A stretch of 64,000 nt of DNA from Liolophura sinensis. Lineage: Eukaryota > Mollusca > Polyplacophora > Chitonida > Chitonidae. Both the position numbers and the translations under genes were made by a program. The notes beneath the pieces are model-generated. The model saw only the letters and a program-made list of their open reading frames with translations. It was not told the origin of the DNA and did not search any database. Location: NCBI RefSeq assembly GCF_032854445.1, contig NC_088296.1, forward strand, positions 21,009,853 to 21,073,852. Direction: 5' to 3'. Numbering within the stretch: the first letter of the stretch is position 1; the number at the start of each line of letters is the position of its first letter. This document shows positions 14,000-24,669 of this stretch, one piece after another.

Positions 14000-16900
14000 A
14001 CTCGTGGTTATTCATCTTTCTTGAATGGTTGTTACAACCTTTGACGGACAAAGCGACAGCATTCACACACCTAGTTCAATTGTAACACTCGATTATAACC
14101 ACTCGTGCTTTTCAGCTTTTCTCTTGGATTTAGATATAACTATTCATGTATAGTATATATATATGGTAGACACAAACAGGTGAATTTTCAGCATTCAGAA
14201 AAAAAGAGATCGGAATTTTTGGACCATCCGTGAACGCCAAATCAACACGTATTTTTTCACATGGACATGTAATATTAGTCATATTGGAACGAATTGCACA
14301 GAGAAGCGTCTTTCGGCTTTTTCCTACTCCATGTTTTAGTCATGTATTTATGGCGCTCCCTCACTGGAATGCCATTGACATTTCTTCGTACATGCTGGAG
14401 TCCAAAGGATGGAAAACCAGACAGTGTTAACCTATCCGAACTAAGGATTGTGTTTAAGTTTATATTTTATAATCAAGCCAGTTCTTGACTTGACGACCTT
14501 ACACTGGTAGCAAGGAAAATAACATGTGTTTTAAAAAGTTTTCAACAGATACGGAAAAGAAATTGTAAATGTAAACATATGTGTGTATGTAATACAATAA
14601 TAAGAAAATGTATTGAACATGTGGATACGTAATTTACAAAATGATAGTGTAAAACCTATAAAGTCCGATTTACAATCAGAACATAACAGACACACGTAAA
14701 GTTCATACAGATGTTCTTAGATGCAGTATTTCGTTTGTTTGTGGTGTTTCTTTCTTGGTTTTTTCTCCTCCTTTGTAATTCGGTCAGAAAGAACAACAGT
14801 GTAAAGAAAGGTTCGCATAGATCAAAAATGCATCATCCAGATGCTTTTCCATTCGTTGAGCTCATGTGATGAAAATACTGCAGTACTCCGACGCTTTCAA
14901 ATTGAAAGCTGTCATCTAGCTGGAAAACGGTGTGTGACTTACGCGTCTACAATTTGACAAAAATCCGATGTCAATCATCTTGTAAGAGTGAGTAAGACCA
15001 ATTTCCCTTACACTGGAGTGTCAAGTGGTAGTATCACGTGATCCTGGTATTCTGTAGAAATATATGTAAACAAATATTATTCATTTCATTGTTGTTTAGC
15101 GGCTTTCTCAAGAATGAGTCACTTGTATGATAACAGTGACTTTTTTTGGTCACAGGAAATCGGAGTGCTTGGGGTAAACCACACGCAATCGGGGGAGACA
15201 AATAGTCTTCAACTATGGTCCTTTCTAATTTCACAGACCTAGCTTTATTTTCTGGCAGAGCCGTGCAAAAAGGTATGGCCGAACACGGTTTTCATAACTT
15301 ACTACATGGTGTTCTATTAGCCTTCTTAAAGTCCTACTTCAGGGAATTTAGATATCATGAAATAAATGAAAGTGAGACATGTGGATTTCAACGTGAATAG
15401 GTTAAGGTGTTGATTTTAGTTTTATTTGACATTTTTCTGTTTCCTGTCAGTGTGTGGTTTTACTCTGACTCCTGTCATCGGTAATTTTCTTAGAAATTCG
15501 CCAAGGAAGTGGCAAGTAGACTTCATCTGTCCTCGTTAGCTTCATTGTAAACAGTGCTCACAAGGAAAGCAACAAAGGAGTGAAGTAAGTAGGCCCATTT
15601 AAGCCCATTGGATTGGAAATGTGTTATCTACGGCTGTTATCACACACAAGGCCCAGATGTCGGAAAATGGCGAGGTTTTGTGCAAGTTTTCTGCACGCCA
15701 AACAAGCCCACTACACTAAAAAAATAATCTGTTAATTTTAACAGAGAATCTGTTGTCATAGTGATGACAGTTTATAATCTGTTATAATATAGTACTGTGT
15801 CATATTTCAACATAATATCCTATTAGTGTAATACAATCTTTATGTTGAATTAATAGAATATGAGCGTTTTACCTAACAGAATAATCTGTTGCAATAGCAA
15901 AATACACTCTAACATCACTCAGACAAAAGATTTCCTGTTACAAATAACGGATTATTTTTGGAGAGCAGACGTCACATTATACACACATATATAACACGAA
16001 TGACCTTATATTAGAATGATGGGAATAAGTTATGGGACAGTCGGCCTGTACAACACCCAAACATGGCCCCCAGAACCATGTATGCTACCTATATATCCTT
16101 TGGAACAGAAATGTACGCTGACGAAATCATAGTAAGAGCTGATACATGTAGCTTTCTTTCTCAAGTGACAATTTCGGACATCGCAGTACATGTATGTCGC
16201 ACTGGTTTAATTCTACTGCATTTTATGAAAATAAAATATATAAATTACAACGTTGGTATGGAGAAAATAGAATTGAGTGAGAATAAATTTCCTTAATTTT
16301 GTCTTTAAAGCCAGTATTTCAAACAATCTGCTCATGTCCTCGGCTCAGCTGTCATGTTTATGTCTGTTTGGGTCAAACACAACATGATCACACAGAAGTG
16401 CTCCAAAATTGCACGGTATATGGTTAAAACATATCCTGTAATACTATAAGGTATCATAAAGATTTAAAAAGTTAAGTACATTGAAGGCGTGCATATTCAG
16501 CTGAGGTTTTGGTGTCCGCCGTTTTGACTATAGTCTATTTCTCTTAGCCATTCAGCTCTCTGTAAAATCAGTTATACTCGCTATCAAATTGGCTTTAGTC
16601 AGTGACACATAACAACACAAGCTCTACACTTTGATACGTTGGAAGTCTATATTATTGCAAGGAAAATGAATTTAGAACATTTTTCTAATTCATAATGTTG
16701 AATTCCATAAGTTTCGACGGCAAGAACACTTTGCCTTGGGTTGCGTCATAAATGTAAAAAAAAAACAGTGACATGCTGGATATTGGGCGGAGTTAGGCCC
16801 CTAAACGAGTTTTGAGGAAGGGCGATACCTGTCCCCTAAACTGCTATCGACTTAAAGAACGTGACAGCACGAGACGTAGCCTTTACCCATTCACCCCATG

Positions 16901-17868
16901 AAGTGACATATGATAACGCAGAACCGTTGAATAAGGCATCCTTTAGAGATCGTTTACAACGATTTAGTTACGTGTAGCCGAAGTTCATTTCACGAAGTGT
17001 TGTGGGGCAGGTCTGTATCATTTACGGAGCACCACAGACGTAAAAACAGTTGATTTACAAGCCGCATAATATTGAACGATGGTACCACAAGTTAGGTCAG
17101 ACAGTGGCATATCATCTCGGCCCAAGCCGAATCCATCTCCTCAAATACATTTTTATCGTTAAGCATTTGGTGGGCAGTTTCTAAATAACAAATATCAGGT
17201 GCGTTCTCTGACGTCCGCGATAATTAGGTCAGCTCTGCTTTCGTCTTAGAAGCCACCGCTACAGACTTGAAGCATATAATCCAGCGACCATGTAATGCTT
17301 AGATCAACCTCAGTGGTGCTTATTTCCATTTATTTCAGAATTGAACATGAATCTAGTTGTACAACAATCCTATTGTAATAAACAGTGAATAGGGGTCATA
17401 GTCACCAGCATAACCCCTCCTGCGGCTACGACTTGATCCTGAAATATCCCGGCGGTGCATCTGCAGCCAATCTATTTAAACAGGATCGCTGGAGTTCCTT
17501 GTAAATGATATAGTAGGCCTATTGCATGAACAGTTCAAGCAGTGGAGGAAATATTCTCCCAGTACATCCAATTTCCGAGAAAGCCATATTTACCACTTGG
17601 GTCTTTATCTCCGAAGTCAACAAGTTTTATGTGTCACAGGTTACTGCTTACACTGTTATCGGGAAAATACCGTCGACGTTAGAGAGTTAAAGCGAAAGAT
17701 ATTTCCTGATGTTGGCACAAACCGAGTGAACGAAGTAGAGATTAATAACTTGACTTCAGTGTTCGGAGATACTTTCTTTCTATTTTAAGAAAAACTGATC
17801 TGTGAAACCACTGGATTAGCGGATAAGAGCTAGCATCTTATGCCTTAAACTGCCACAAAATTCAAATT
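14000..17868. other. Well-conserved duplicated stretch without a recognised gene
   Basis: Aligns with 44540-48408 at about 98 percent with few indels. Open frames here (for example 17522-17788) change amino acids about as freely as bases between copies, so none looks coding. tctgttaca-type words between 15720 and 15970 suggest an unclassified small element. Confidence 0.5.
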
Positions 17869-18469
17869 CCGTGGTATAGGTGAAATATTCTTGAATACGG
17901 CGTAAAACACCAATCCAGTAAGTAAAATATATATGTTTGCGGGATGTTGGGATAATCCAGGGATAATCTACGTTCATATCATCAGTGCCTCACCATATGG
18001 GCCTATTTTAGTTCGTAACGTACTGAGCATGGTGAGGTTTTCCCGCTCATAGTAAGAGCGTAAGGATAACCTTTTTTTTTCATGGGGAATCCCCACAGTT
18101 TTCCACACTGATCCGGGACATACTAAAGAGAACATCGGGAATATGACGCTGCAAAAACACAACTAGACCTTGAAATACTAGTTTTGTGTTACATTGTATC
18201 TTATGTACCCAACAGAGTAACGTGAGGTCATCAGATATCCGTGAGAATCCGAACTGAACCTGTATCTGAACACCTGTCACTCGTGACTCTACTGCAAATG
18301 ATCGGGACACGTTACTTTCAACTGTGATGCTCTCACTCCTTGACAGAATTGCGTGGATAAATTCTATGAAAGACGACAAAAGTTATGCGAAGCGTTCACA
18401 GGCGTCTAATTCGTAAACCATAACACCCAGCATTAATGATGAAATGTTATTCATCAACACTGGAAGTAT

Positions 18470-18612
18470 GCCAGGAAACCTTCAGATGGTTTAGGGTTTC
18501 TCCCGGACCCTACCCGGTTTCCTCCCACCATAATGCCGGCCACGATCGTATAAGTAAAATATTCTGCAATACGGTGTGACATTCTAATCAGATAAATGAA
18601 TAATTGAATATC
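18470..18612 (+). mobile_element. S1 SINE within the inverted block
   Basis: ctcccaccataatgccggcc and cgtataagtaaaatattctg; shared with copy B, where it is on the opposite strand (50284-50440). Confidence 0.8.
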
Positions 18613-18740
18613 CAGCAGGGGTTTTAAACACACCATGATAACAAGCTGGGTTTAGGGCTTCCACACTCCCTGTTTCCACACTTCCTGCTACCACACTTCC
18701 TGCCACGTGTAATTTTAAATATGATTTACAGATATCTTGT

Positions 18741-18825
18741 AAAAGGGTTTTATTCAAATCGTGACCACTGCGACCTCCACGCCCCCGCTGAAAACGGGGC
18801 GCAGAGGTTGTGATTTGAATAAAAC
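18741..18825. repeat. Near-palindrome, copy A form with a shortened arm
   Basis: Arms at 18741-18760 and 18812-18825; the second stops at ataaaac, where sequence switches to the collinear ctggatgaaaatg. Confidence 0.8.
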
Positions 18826-18934
18826 TGGATGAAAATGACGAGAAATACCAGTACTACTTTCATACTGTAAAAGTGGCTCCTTCCTTCAATGCAGTCTCAG
18901 TGCCTTTTAATCATATACATATACCTATAATGCT

Positions 18935-19012
18935 AATTCTTGGAATGTTCCGCCGTCGTATAAGTGAACAATTTTTGATCACGGAGTGAAATTTTAATTA
19001 AACATATAATTA
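18935..19012 (+). mobile_element. S1 SINE tail fragment
   Basis: ccgccgtcgtataagtgaac then gatcacggagtgaaattt; counterpart at 51245-51330. Confidence 0.65.
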
Positions 19013-19324
19013 AATTAATCAATGGAATGCTTTGGCGCATATACAAGGCACGACACCAAAAATGTTCATAGTACATACGCACTCCACGGCAACCCATACT
19101 TTGCCCTCTCTCAGACGAGAAAAATCCGGTCGTCACTATTAAAATCTTAAATCTCACTAAATTTAGTATCGTATGCATACGCTCGTCTATGAGTTTACGG
19201 AAGGTCTACACTGATTTTAAACAGACAGAGAGAAAAGAACACGCTAATCAGACGAATATGTAAACGTGTAGCATAGGAATGACTACGGTAACGTAGTTTT
19301 ATTTAATTCTTTTAAATTAATTAA

Positions 19325-19460
19325 TTAATTTTTTTTATTTGTTTGATTGGAGTTTTACTGTACTTAATAATATTTGACGTATTCGAGGGTGGCCAGCAAT
19401 ATGGTGGGAGGAAACCCTTGAAAAACCCATGACCATTCTCAGGTTGCTGCAAGACCTTCA
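19325..19460 (-). mobile_element. S1 SINE fragment
   Basis: tgtttgattggagttttact to ctcaggttgctgcaagacct; counterpart at 51645-51775. Confidence 0.75.
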
Positions 19461-19506
19461 GTTTAGTTGAGGGTGAAAGCAAATACCAGTTACAAGTGAA
19501 CAGAAT

Positions 19507-19607
<101 letters not shown>

Positions 19608-19611
19608 GGGG

Positions 19612-21300
19612 ACAAATCAGTAAGGAAATAAGTGTGTTACATATCAATAAGAAAATACTTCGTGTACGTACAGGGTTACTTTATTTACAACGTAATATGA
19701 TACTTTTTTAATATTGAAGTATTTTTATTAAGTTAAAGCCCCCTCAAATCACCCCCACCATCACGTTTAAAAACAAATTGATTGTCGTACATATGCTTAG
19801 ACGCAGTTGTTCATGAACTCCTTCTAACAACACTTAGTTGATTATTTGTCTCTGTCCAATCCCAGGGCTGACGTGAAACAATAAGCGTACAAAGAAACAT
19901 GAAACATGTATTTACGATGTATCATTTACATGCTGTTTGATGCAGTTCATCCGAAGAAAATACTATGGTATTTATGCGTATTCAAATGAAATGCTGGAGT
20001 TTAAAGTTAGAAGTACGAGTTCATAAGTTAGAAGTACGAGTCCACACAAATAGTGTAAAGCCGATGGCAATCATGACAACACACTGGACGAGAGACGTGG
20101 TAGGCGTTTTGTTCTGAATCGTATGAAGCGAAGCCTGAAATTGCAACCGCACGTCTTCTGACACATTCTTGTGAAACATCCGGTTCCGCGACAAAAAACA
20201 CAAAGAGCAATCCGCAAATTGTCCAAGGTTTCTGAAAATACAAATGTACATGTAAATTGTGGTGTGAAAAAGGGAATCTGTAAAATGGTTGACAATGTGG
20301 TATTTTTCGATTACTTCAATGAATGCAGAATCAAATCTGATAGGCTGTTGTGAGATATAGGCATGTCCAGTCCATGCCTGGCACAAGCTGAATTTTAGGT
20401 ATGGCAGATTACTTCAAGCGTGACCAAGTTATAGAGTTTAACACAGGGCACTCTGCCTTCACTGTCAGCCAGTGAGTGTCGATTCTGTATCCTTTTAAAA
20501 AGTCGTATGCTGTGTACTCATCTAAATACGAAAGTCATTTACAAAATTTTACAAAATGTTGTAATGGGTAGGATGGTTTCATGTTTCATGTATTCAGCCT
20601 CCGCCCACTTTGCCGGGTTACAGTTTTGGTACTGGTGGTGTTTGGAACATTAGCGAGTGCCAGTCCCTCACTGGGAATGATTTACTCCAAAACGGTATGG
20701 GCGTCAACAAAATCTAAACATTTCAGGGTATTCTGTGAATAAAATTTACAAAAAAAACCACAAAATCTGCCGTTGTACACAACGAACGCTGAAACTGCTT
20801 GGAGTATCCTGGTCCTTGTCTGGATCAAGCAAACCGTGACTTGTAAGCTGCTTAACGCCAAGTTCGACGACTCAGTGTTGTAGCTTAAAATGAGACTGCC
20901 GGGATTTATAACACTATAACAAGGTAAAAAGTGGTCCAAAGATTCTTCCACTTGTCACATAATCCCGTAGCGTGGGGGTTTAATCTATGCAGACGTGCGT
21001 GTAGTGGGCGGATTGTTCAAGAAATCCTGAAAAGCATATCAGCCTTACGACCTCTTAGTTGAATAAAAGCATAACAGACAGACAGTTTCAAGTCACAATA
21101 AAATCGACCTTCACGACTACAGATTTGTATAAAGCCTTTTCGTCGAAAGTGACAACGTGACCTCCTTTAAAGATGGAGAAAACATAAAAATGACATAAAG
21201 TTCAGGTGAAAGAGTGCGAAAAGTTATTCCTAAACGTGGTCTTTAATATTTTTCCTTATGGAGAAAAGGACACCTGAAAATAATTTTTGTGTGGTGGGTA
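19612..21300. other. Duplicated stretch without a recognised gene
   Basis: Matches 52020-53590. A - strand frame at 20386-20021 ends in a hydrophobic segment but is frameshifted in copy B. 20400-20500 resembles 7690-7760, an unclassified dispersed repeat. Copy B lacks about 90 bp at 21070-21160. Confidence 0.45.
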
Positions 21301-21320
21301 TTTGGGACCACCTTTTGGTA

Positions 21321-21623
21321 GTGAGTGAGTGCTTGGGTTTAACGTCGTACTTAACAATGTTTAGTCCTTCTTGTGCATGAGGGATTTCCACCGTTCTTTG
21401 ATCTAGTGCTGCTTTGCTTGGACGCCATACCGAAAGCAAGGAAGCCGCCCCGCCCGAGTCATTATACTGACACGGGTCAACCCGTCGTTGCACTATCCCC
21501 TTCATGCTGAACGCCAAGCGAGAAAGTCACATGTTTATCTTTAAAGGTCTTAGGTGTGAATCGACCCAGGATTGACCCTGGATCTACCGCTCTCGAAGCG
21601 GACGCTCTACCGGGAGTGGTCCA
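21321..21623 (-). mobile_element. S2 SINE in antisense orientation
   Basis: Starts with gtgagtgagtgcttggg (complement of the tail) and ends with the complemented head, ctctaccgggagtgg. Flanking repeats cttttggta at 21312-21320 and 21624-21632 look like the target-site duplication. Copy B keeps only the head remnant at 53602-53662, so this insertion predates the duplication. Confidence 0.85.
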
Positions 21624-22980
21624 ACTTTTGGTATTTATAGTCTTTCTTCAATAATGTTATAAATGAGGATATAACACAGGTTTAATAAATATTTTTGGGC
21701 TAGAATTTGTTCTTTTCAGCTAGCAAATGTATTAAACCGCAATTTGGATTATATTTATATTTTTTAATATGGTCATAAATATTATCATATTTAAGGTTAA
21801 ATGCAAATGTTTCGATATAAACAACAAATTTACATTCAAATAAATTTATTAGACAAGCGTCGCATCTTTATTTAGAACATTATTATGCAACAAAGATAAA
21901 TACCATGGTTGGTCCCAAATACCCACCATACAAAAGTATTTCCAAATACCTTTTTCCGCAGAAAAAAATTCAAAAAAAAATGAATGATCATATTTTCAAA
22001 TAAGTTTTGACACTCGTTCATCTCATTTTAGTATCATACTTATGTTGTCTTTTCTTTTAAGTAGTGATTCTAACCGTCGTAAATGAACACAGAACGAAAT
22101 ACGCACAAAACTCTCCCCACCGAAATTCGTGTCTATGTACATGTACCTCCAAAATAATTTAAGGATACATGAAGGGCTTGATTTGTATCTTTTTTTCAAT
22201 CTTTTTTTTCAATCTCGTTTAGAATATATCCTAACATATGAAAGTACATAAAAACTTGCCAGCTTTTATCTTGCGACGTAAAATGGTTTTTCTACGATTT
22301 AAGTGGTCAGTCAAGAAAATAAATTGCCTGCGGTGATAGCTGTCAATGCAACGCTAAACTGACACCACATTGCCACAAGTCCTTGATTGACATTATTTTC
22401 AAAAATGTCCAACCAATGGCGGAAAATTTGCATAAAACAAAAGCGTTATTACGGGTTATAAAATATCCCTCAAAAGTTAAAAAATTAAAACCTCGATTAA
22501 AAGATAAAGAAAAAATTGAAACAACTCTTTTAATTTCCTAGAAAATCTCATCTTTGTTTTTTAGTTGGTTTTCCTGTATCCTTTCAGCAGATACAGCTTT
22601 TATCCGCATTGACTCGATACAGTGGCTGACTAGGAAGTATGACACGACGCGCTGGGTACATGTTTAGTAAAACACATTATTCAGCGAGGATCTGTTGGTT
22701 TTCAGATTACAATGGAAGCCTGACCACATAATGTTAAACAAACTTAATTTATTATACCTCAAGCCCTGTTTAAAAATGGGACCACATTTGTCGGCGATTA
22801 GTGTATTACTAATTTTCATGAGTGTTGTTTAACGTCATATTCAAGAATTTTACATTTACACTATGACGCTCAATTGCATAGGTAGCGGAAGTTAGAGTAG
22901 ATTGCGTGAACCACCGACTTTTGGCGATTTACTGGCAAATTTCCCTATTTGTGACGTGCAGGTAAGCCCACCGTAATGAT

Positions 22981-22995
22981 GGGTTAGGGTTAGGG
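22981..22995 (+). repeat. Short telomere-like run GGGTTAGGGTTAGGG
   Basis: Two and a half TTAGGG units, repeated at 55567-55581 in copy B. Too short to mark a former telomere. Confidence 0.6.
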
Positions 22996-23267
22996 TCAGA
23001 TTGTCACAGGAGCGTCTTCAATTGCTTACTTGTCCACGGCCCATTTGTAAAACACGAGATATTGATTTATATCTTTATTAATCCATTTATTAAACTAATG
23101 ATCGACTGATAAATCAATTTGAATGATAACGAAACTGTTTTCCATAATATGCGAAAATTTTTTTCTTTAGAATATCGCCCATTGACAAAGAAGACTTCCT
23201 GATAAAGATGTCATACCTAAATGGAAAATTTTACCATATGAAGGATTTTGGATTAATACTTCTTTTG

Positions 23268-23275
23268 TGACGTCA
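23268..23275. promoter_or_regulatory. TGACGTCA palindrome (CRE-type) in the repeated module
   Basis: Full CRE-type octamer within tttgtgacgtcacagc. Identical octamers lie at 24170-24177, 54887-54894, 55855-55862 and 56745-56752, that is in every module copy that retains this part. Whether it binds a CREB/ATF factor is unknown. Confidence 0.4.
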
Positions 23276-23694
23276 CAGCTAATATATTAACTGGAATTTT
23301 CAACACGTCCAGGAGTGAGCGTCAGCTTGCCCCAAGCAGGCTGTGACGTATCGTGATGGTTCCAGTGACTGATGGCCATAGTCGTTAAGATTGACCGCAG
23401 CATGCACGTAACGACTGGAATAGAACGTCAGTTGTGCCGCGCCGTTATTTCGCATTCATGAGCACTTAAGACTTGACACAGTCGAGTTAAGCTGAGTTGG
23501 GTGTTAAGCTCTCGTGTATGCCTTAGCATTAGACGCTCGTAAGGCAGACAAACACACAAACACACAAACATCGAACGAGACTTCACAAAAGCACCAATGT
23601 CCATAAAAATAAAGGAACGCGGACAATCTAAGTAGATCAACCTTTTAAAATACTGAGTAAGCCGGGAAAATGTTTTTGGAATAGTGCTACATAC

Positions 23695-23785
23695 TTAAAT
23701 ACTTTTTCAGTTCTGCGCCACATGTTGTCACTGTGACCTGCATGATGACCAAAAAAGCGATAGCCCACAACAACAGCTTCTTCAT
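23695..23785 (-). CDS. Candidate signal-peptide exon 1 of a second small secreted gene (copy A)
   Basis: ATG in ttcaagATGA context encodes MKKLLLWAIAFLVIMQ..., a textbook signal peptide, likely cut near TTCGA, then ELKKYL. A donor A|gtatgt ends the exon in phase 1 (30 codons plus one base); unspliced it would stop two codons later. TATA (TTTATAA, 23883-23877) lies about 92 bp upstream. The copy-B exon (56368-56278) keeps start, signal and donor with two amino-acid changes (T to P, E to K). No following exon was recognised downstream on the - strand. Confidence 0.42.
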
Positions 23786-23876
23786 CTTGAAACTCCTCAC
23801 GATTCTTCTCTGCATCAACAGAGTTCGCCTGTCCTCGTCTGGTGGTTCTAGGTCGCACTGAACACCTGGGCTCGAG

Positions 23877-23883
23877 TTATAAA
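23877..23883 (-). promoter_or_regulatory. TATA box upstream of the 23785 exon
   Basis: TTTATAA in cggtttataactcgagccc; a plausible start site lies about 30 bp on, leaving a 5' UTR of about 65 bp. Conserved at 56460-56466. Confidence 0.4.
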
Positions 23884-24002
23884 CCGACACGACGAACAGG
23901 ACGGTACAGTGGCTGTCTAGGAAGTATGACACAATGTGCTGGGTACATGTATAGTAAAACACATTATTCAGCGAGGATCTGTTGGTTTTCAGATTACTAT
24001 GG

Positions 24003-24345
24003 AAATAATGGATAAATCAATTTGAATGATAACGAAACTGTTTTCCATAACATGCGAGAACTTTGTTCTTTAGAAAATCGCCCATTGACAAAAAGACTTC
24101 CTGATAAAGACGTCATATCTAAATGGACAATTTTACCATATGAAGGCTTTTGGATTGATACTTCTTTTGTGACGTCACAGCTAATATATAACCTGGAATT
24201 TCCAACACGTCCAGGAGTGAGCGTCAGCTTGCCCCAAGCAGGAAACACCAATGGTGCTTTAAGTGGCATGTGCAAAGTAAAATATCGCATTTTACACCTT
24301 ATCGTAGCAAGTCAGCGAGACATCGAAGGCACTTTATACTTCCTA
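24003..24345 (+). repeat. Partial 0.7-kb module in A
   Basis: Repeats the part from gataaatcaatttgaatgat to ccccaagcagg, then unique sequence. Counterpart in B at 56590-56955. Confidence 0.75.
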
Positions 24346-24494
24346 TTATAATTACCCTATAAAACTTTTTCGTCTTAATGTTATATACAATGATGCTTCA
24401 GAAAAAGGGTTTTATATTATCATCACTTTACAGCCAAAATACTTTTGTCGATCTCGTCCCAACTAAGATTTGAAATGCGTGACACACAAAGTTA

Positions 24495-24665
24495 TTTATT
24501 TATTGATATGATTGGTGTTTTATGCCGTACTCAAGAATATTTCTCTTATACAAGGGCAGCCAGCATAGGAGGAAACTCAAGAACATCCGTAGGCGGCTGG
24601 CAGACTTACCCAGGTAGGGCCGGAGTTTAAGTTTACATGAGCTTGACTTGAACTCACAGCGACTC
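24495..24665 (-). mobile_element. S1 SINE fragment
   Basis: ttattgatatgattggtgtt to gagcttgacttgaactcaca; head missing. Counterpart at 57085-57265. Confidence 0.85.
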
Positions 24666-24669
24666 AAAC

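Larger units (their letters stand above)
17869..18825. repeat. Inverted block, copy A orientation
   Basis: The reverse complement of this block matches 50086-51065. The sequences on both sides (to the left up to 17868, and from about 18826) are collinear with copy B in direct orientation. Confidence 0.88.
22805..23650 (+). repeat. 0.7-kb module, first copy in A
   Basis: A block from about gtgttgtttaacgtcat through aaccaccgactt and ccatatgaaggattttgga to aacctttt. Related copies: 24003-24345 (partial), 25062-25275 (end only), and in copy B 54574-55265, 55390-56235, 56590-56955 and 57655-57860. Each copy with the middle part carries ttgtgacgtcacagct. No coding frame is conserved between copies. 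Confidence 0.75.

Noticed and set aside
17522-17788. 88-codon frame conserved in both copies (48069-48335)
   Set aside because: Of about eight base differences nearly all change the protein; no splice or promoter support.
20021-20386. - strand frame ending in a hydrophobic, membrane-like segment
   Set aside because: Copy B has small insertions that shift the frame in the middle, and competing frames are equally open.
22981-22995. Former telomere or chromosome fusion site
   Set aside because: Only 15 bp of TTAGGG-like sequence, within a repeated module.
24022-24351. 109-codon + strand frame in the partial module
   Set aside because: Other module copies are frameshifted at the same place; the frame is not maintained.
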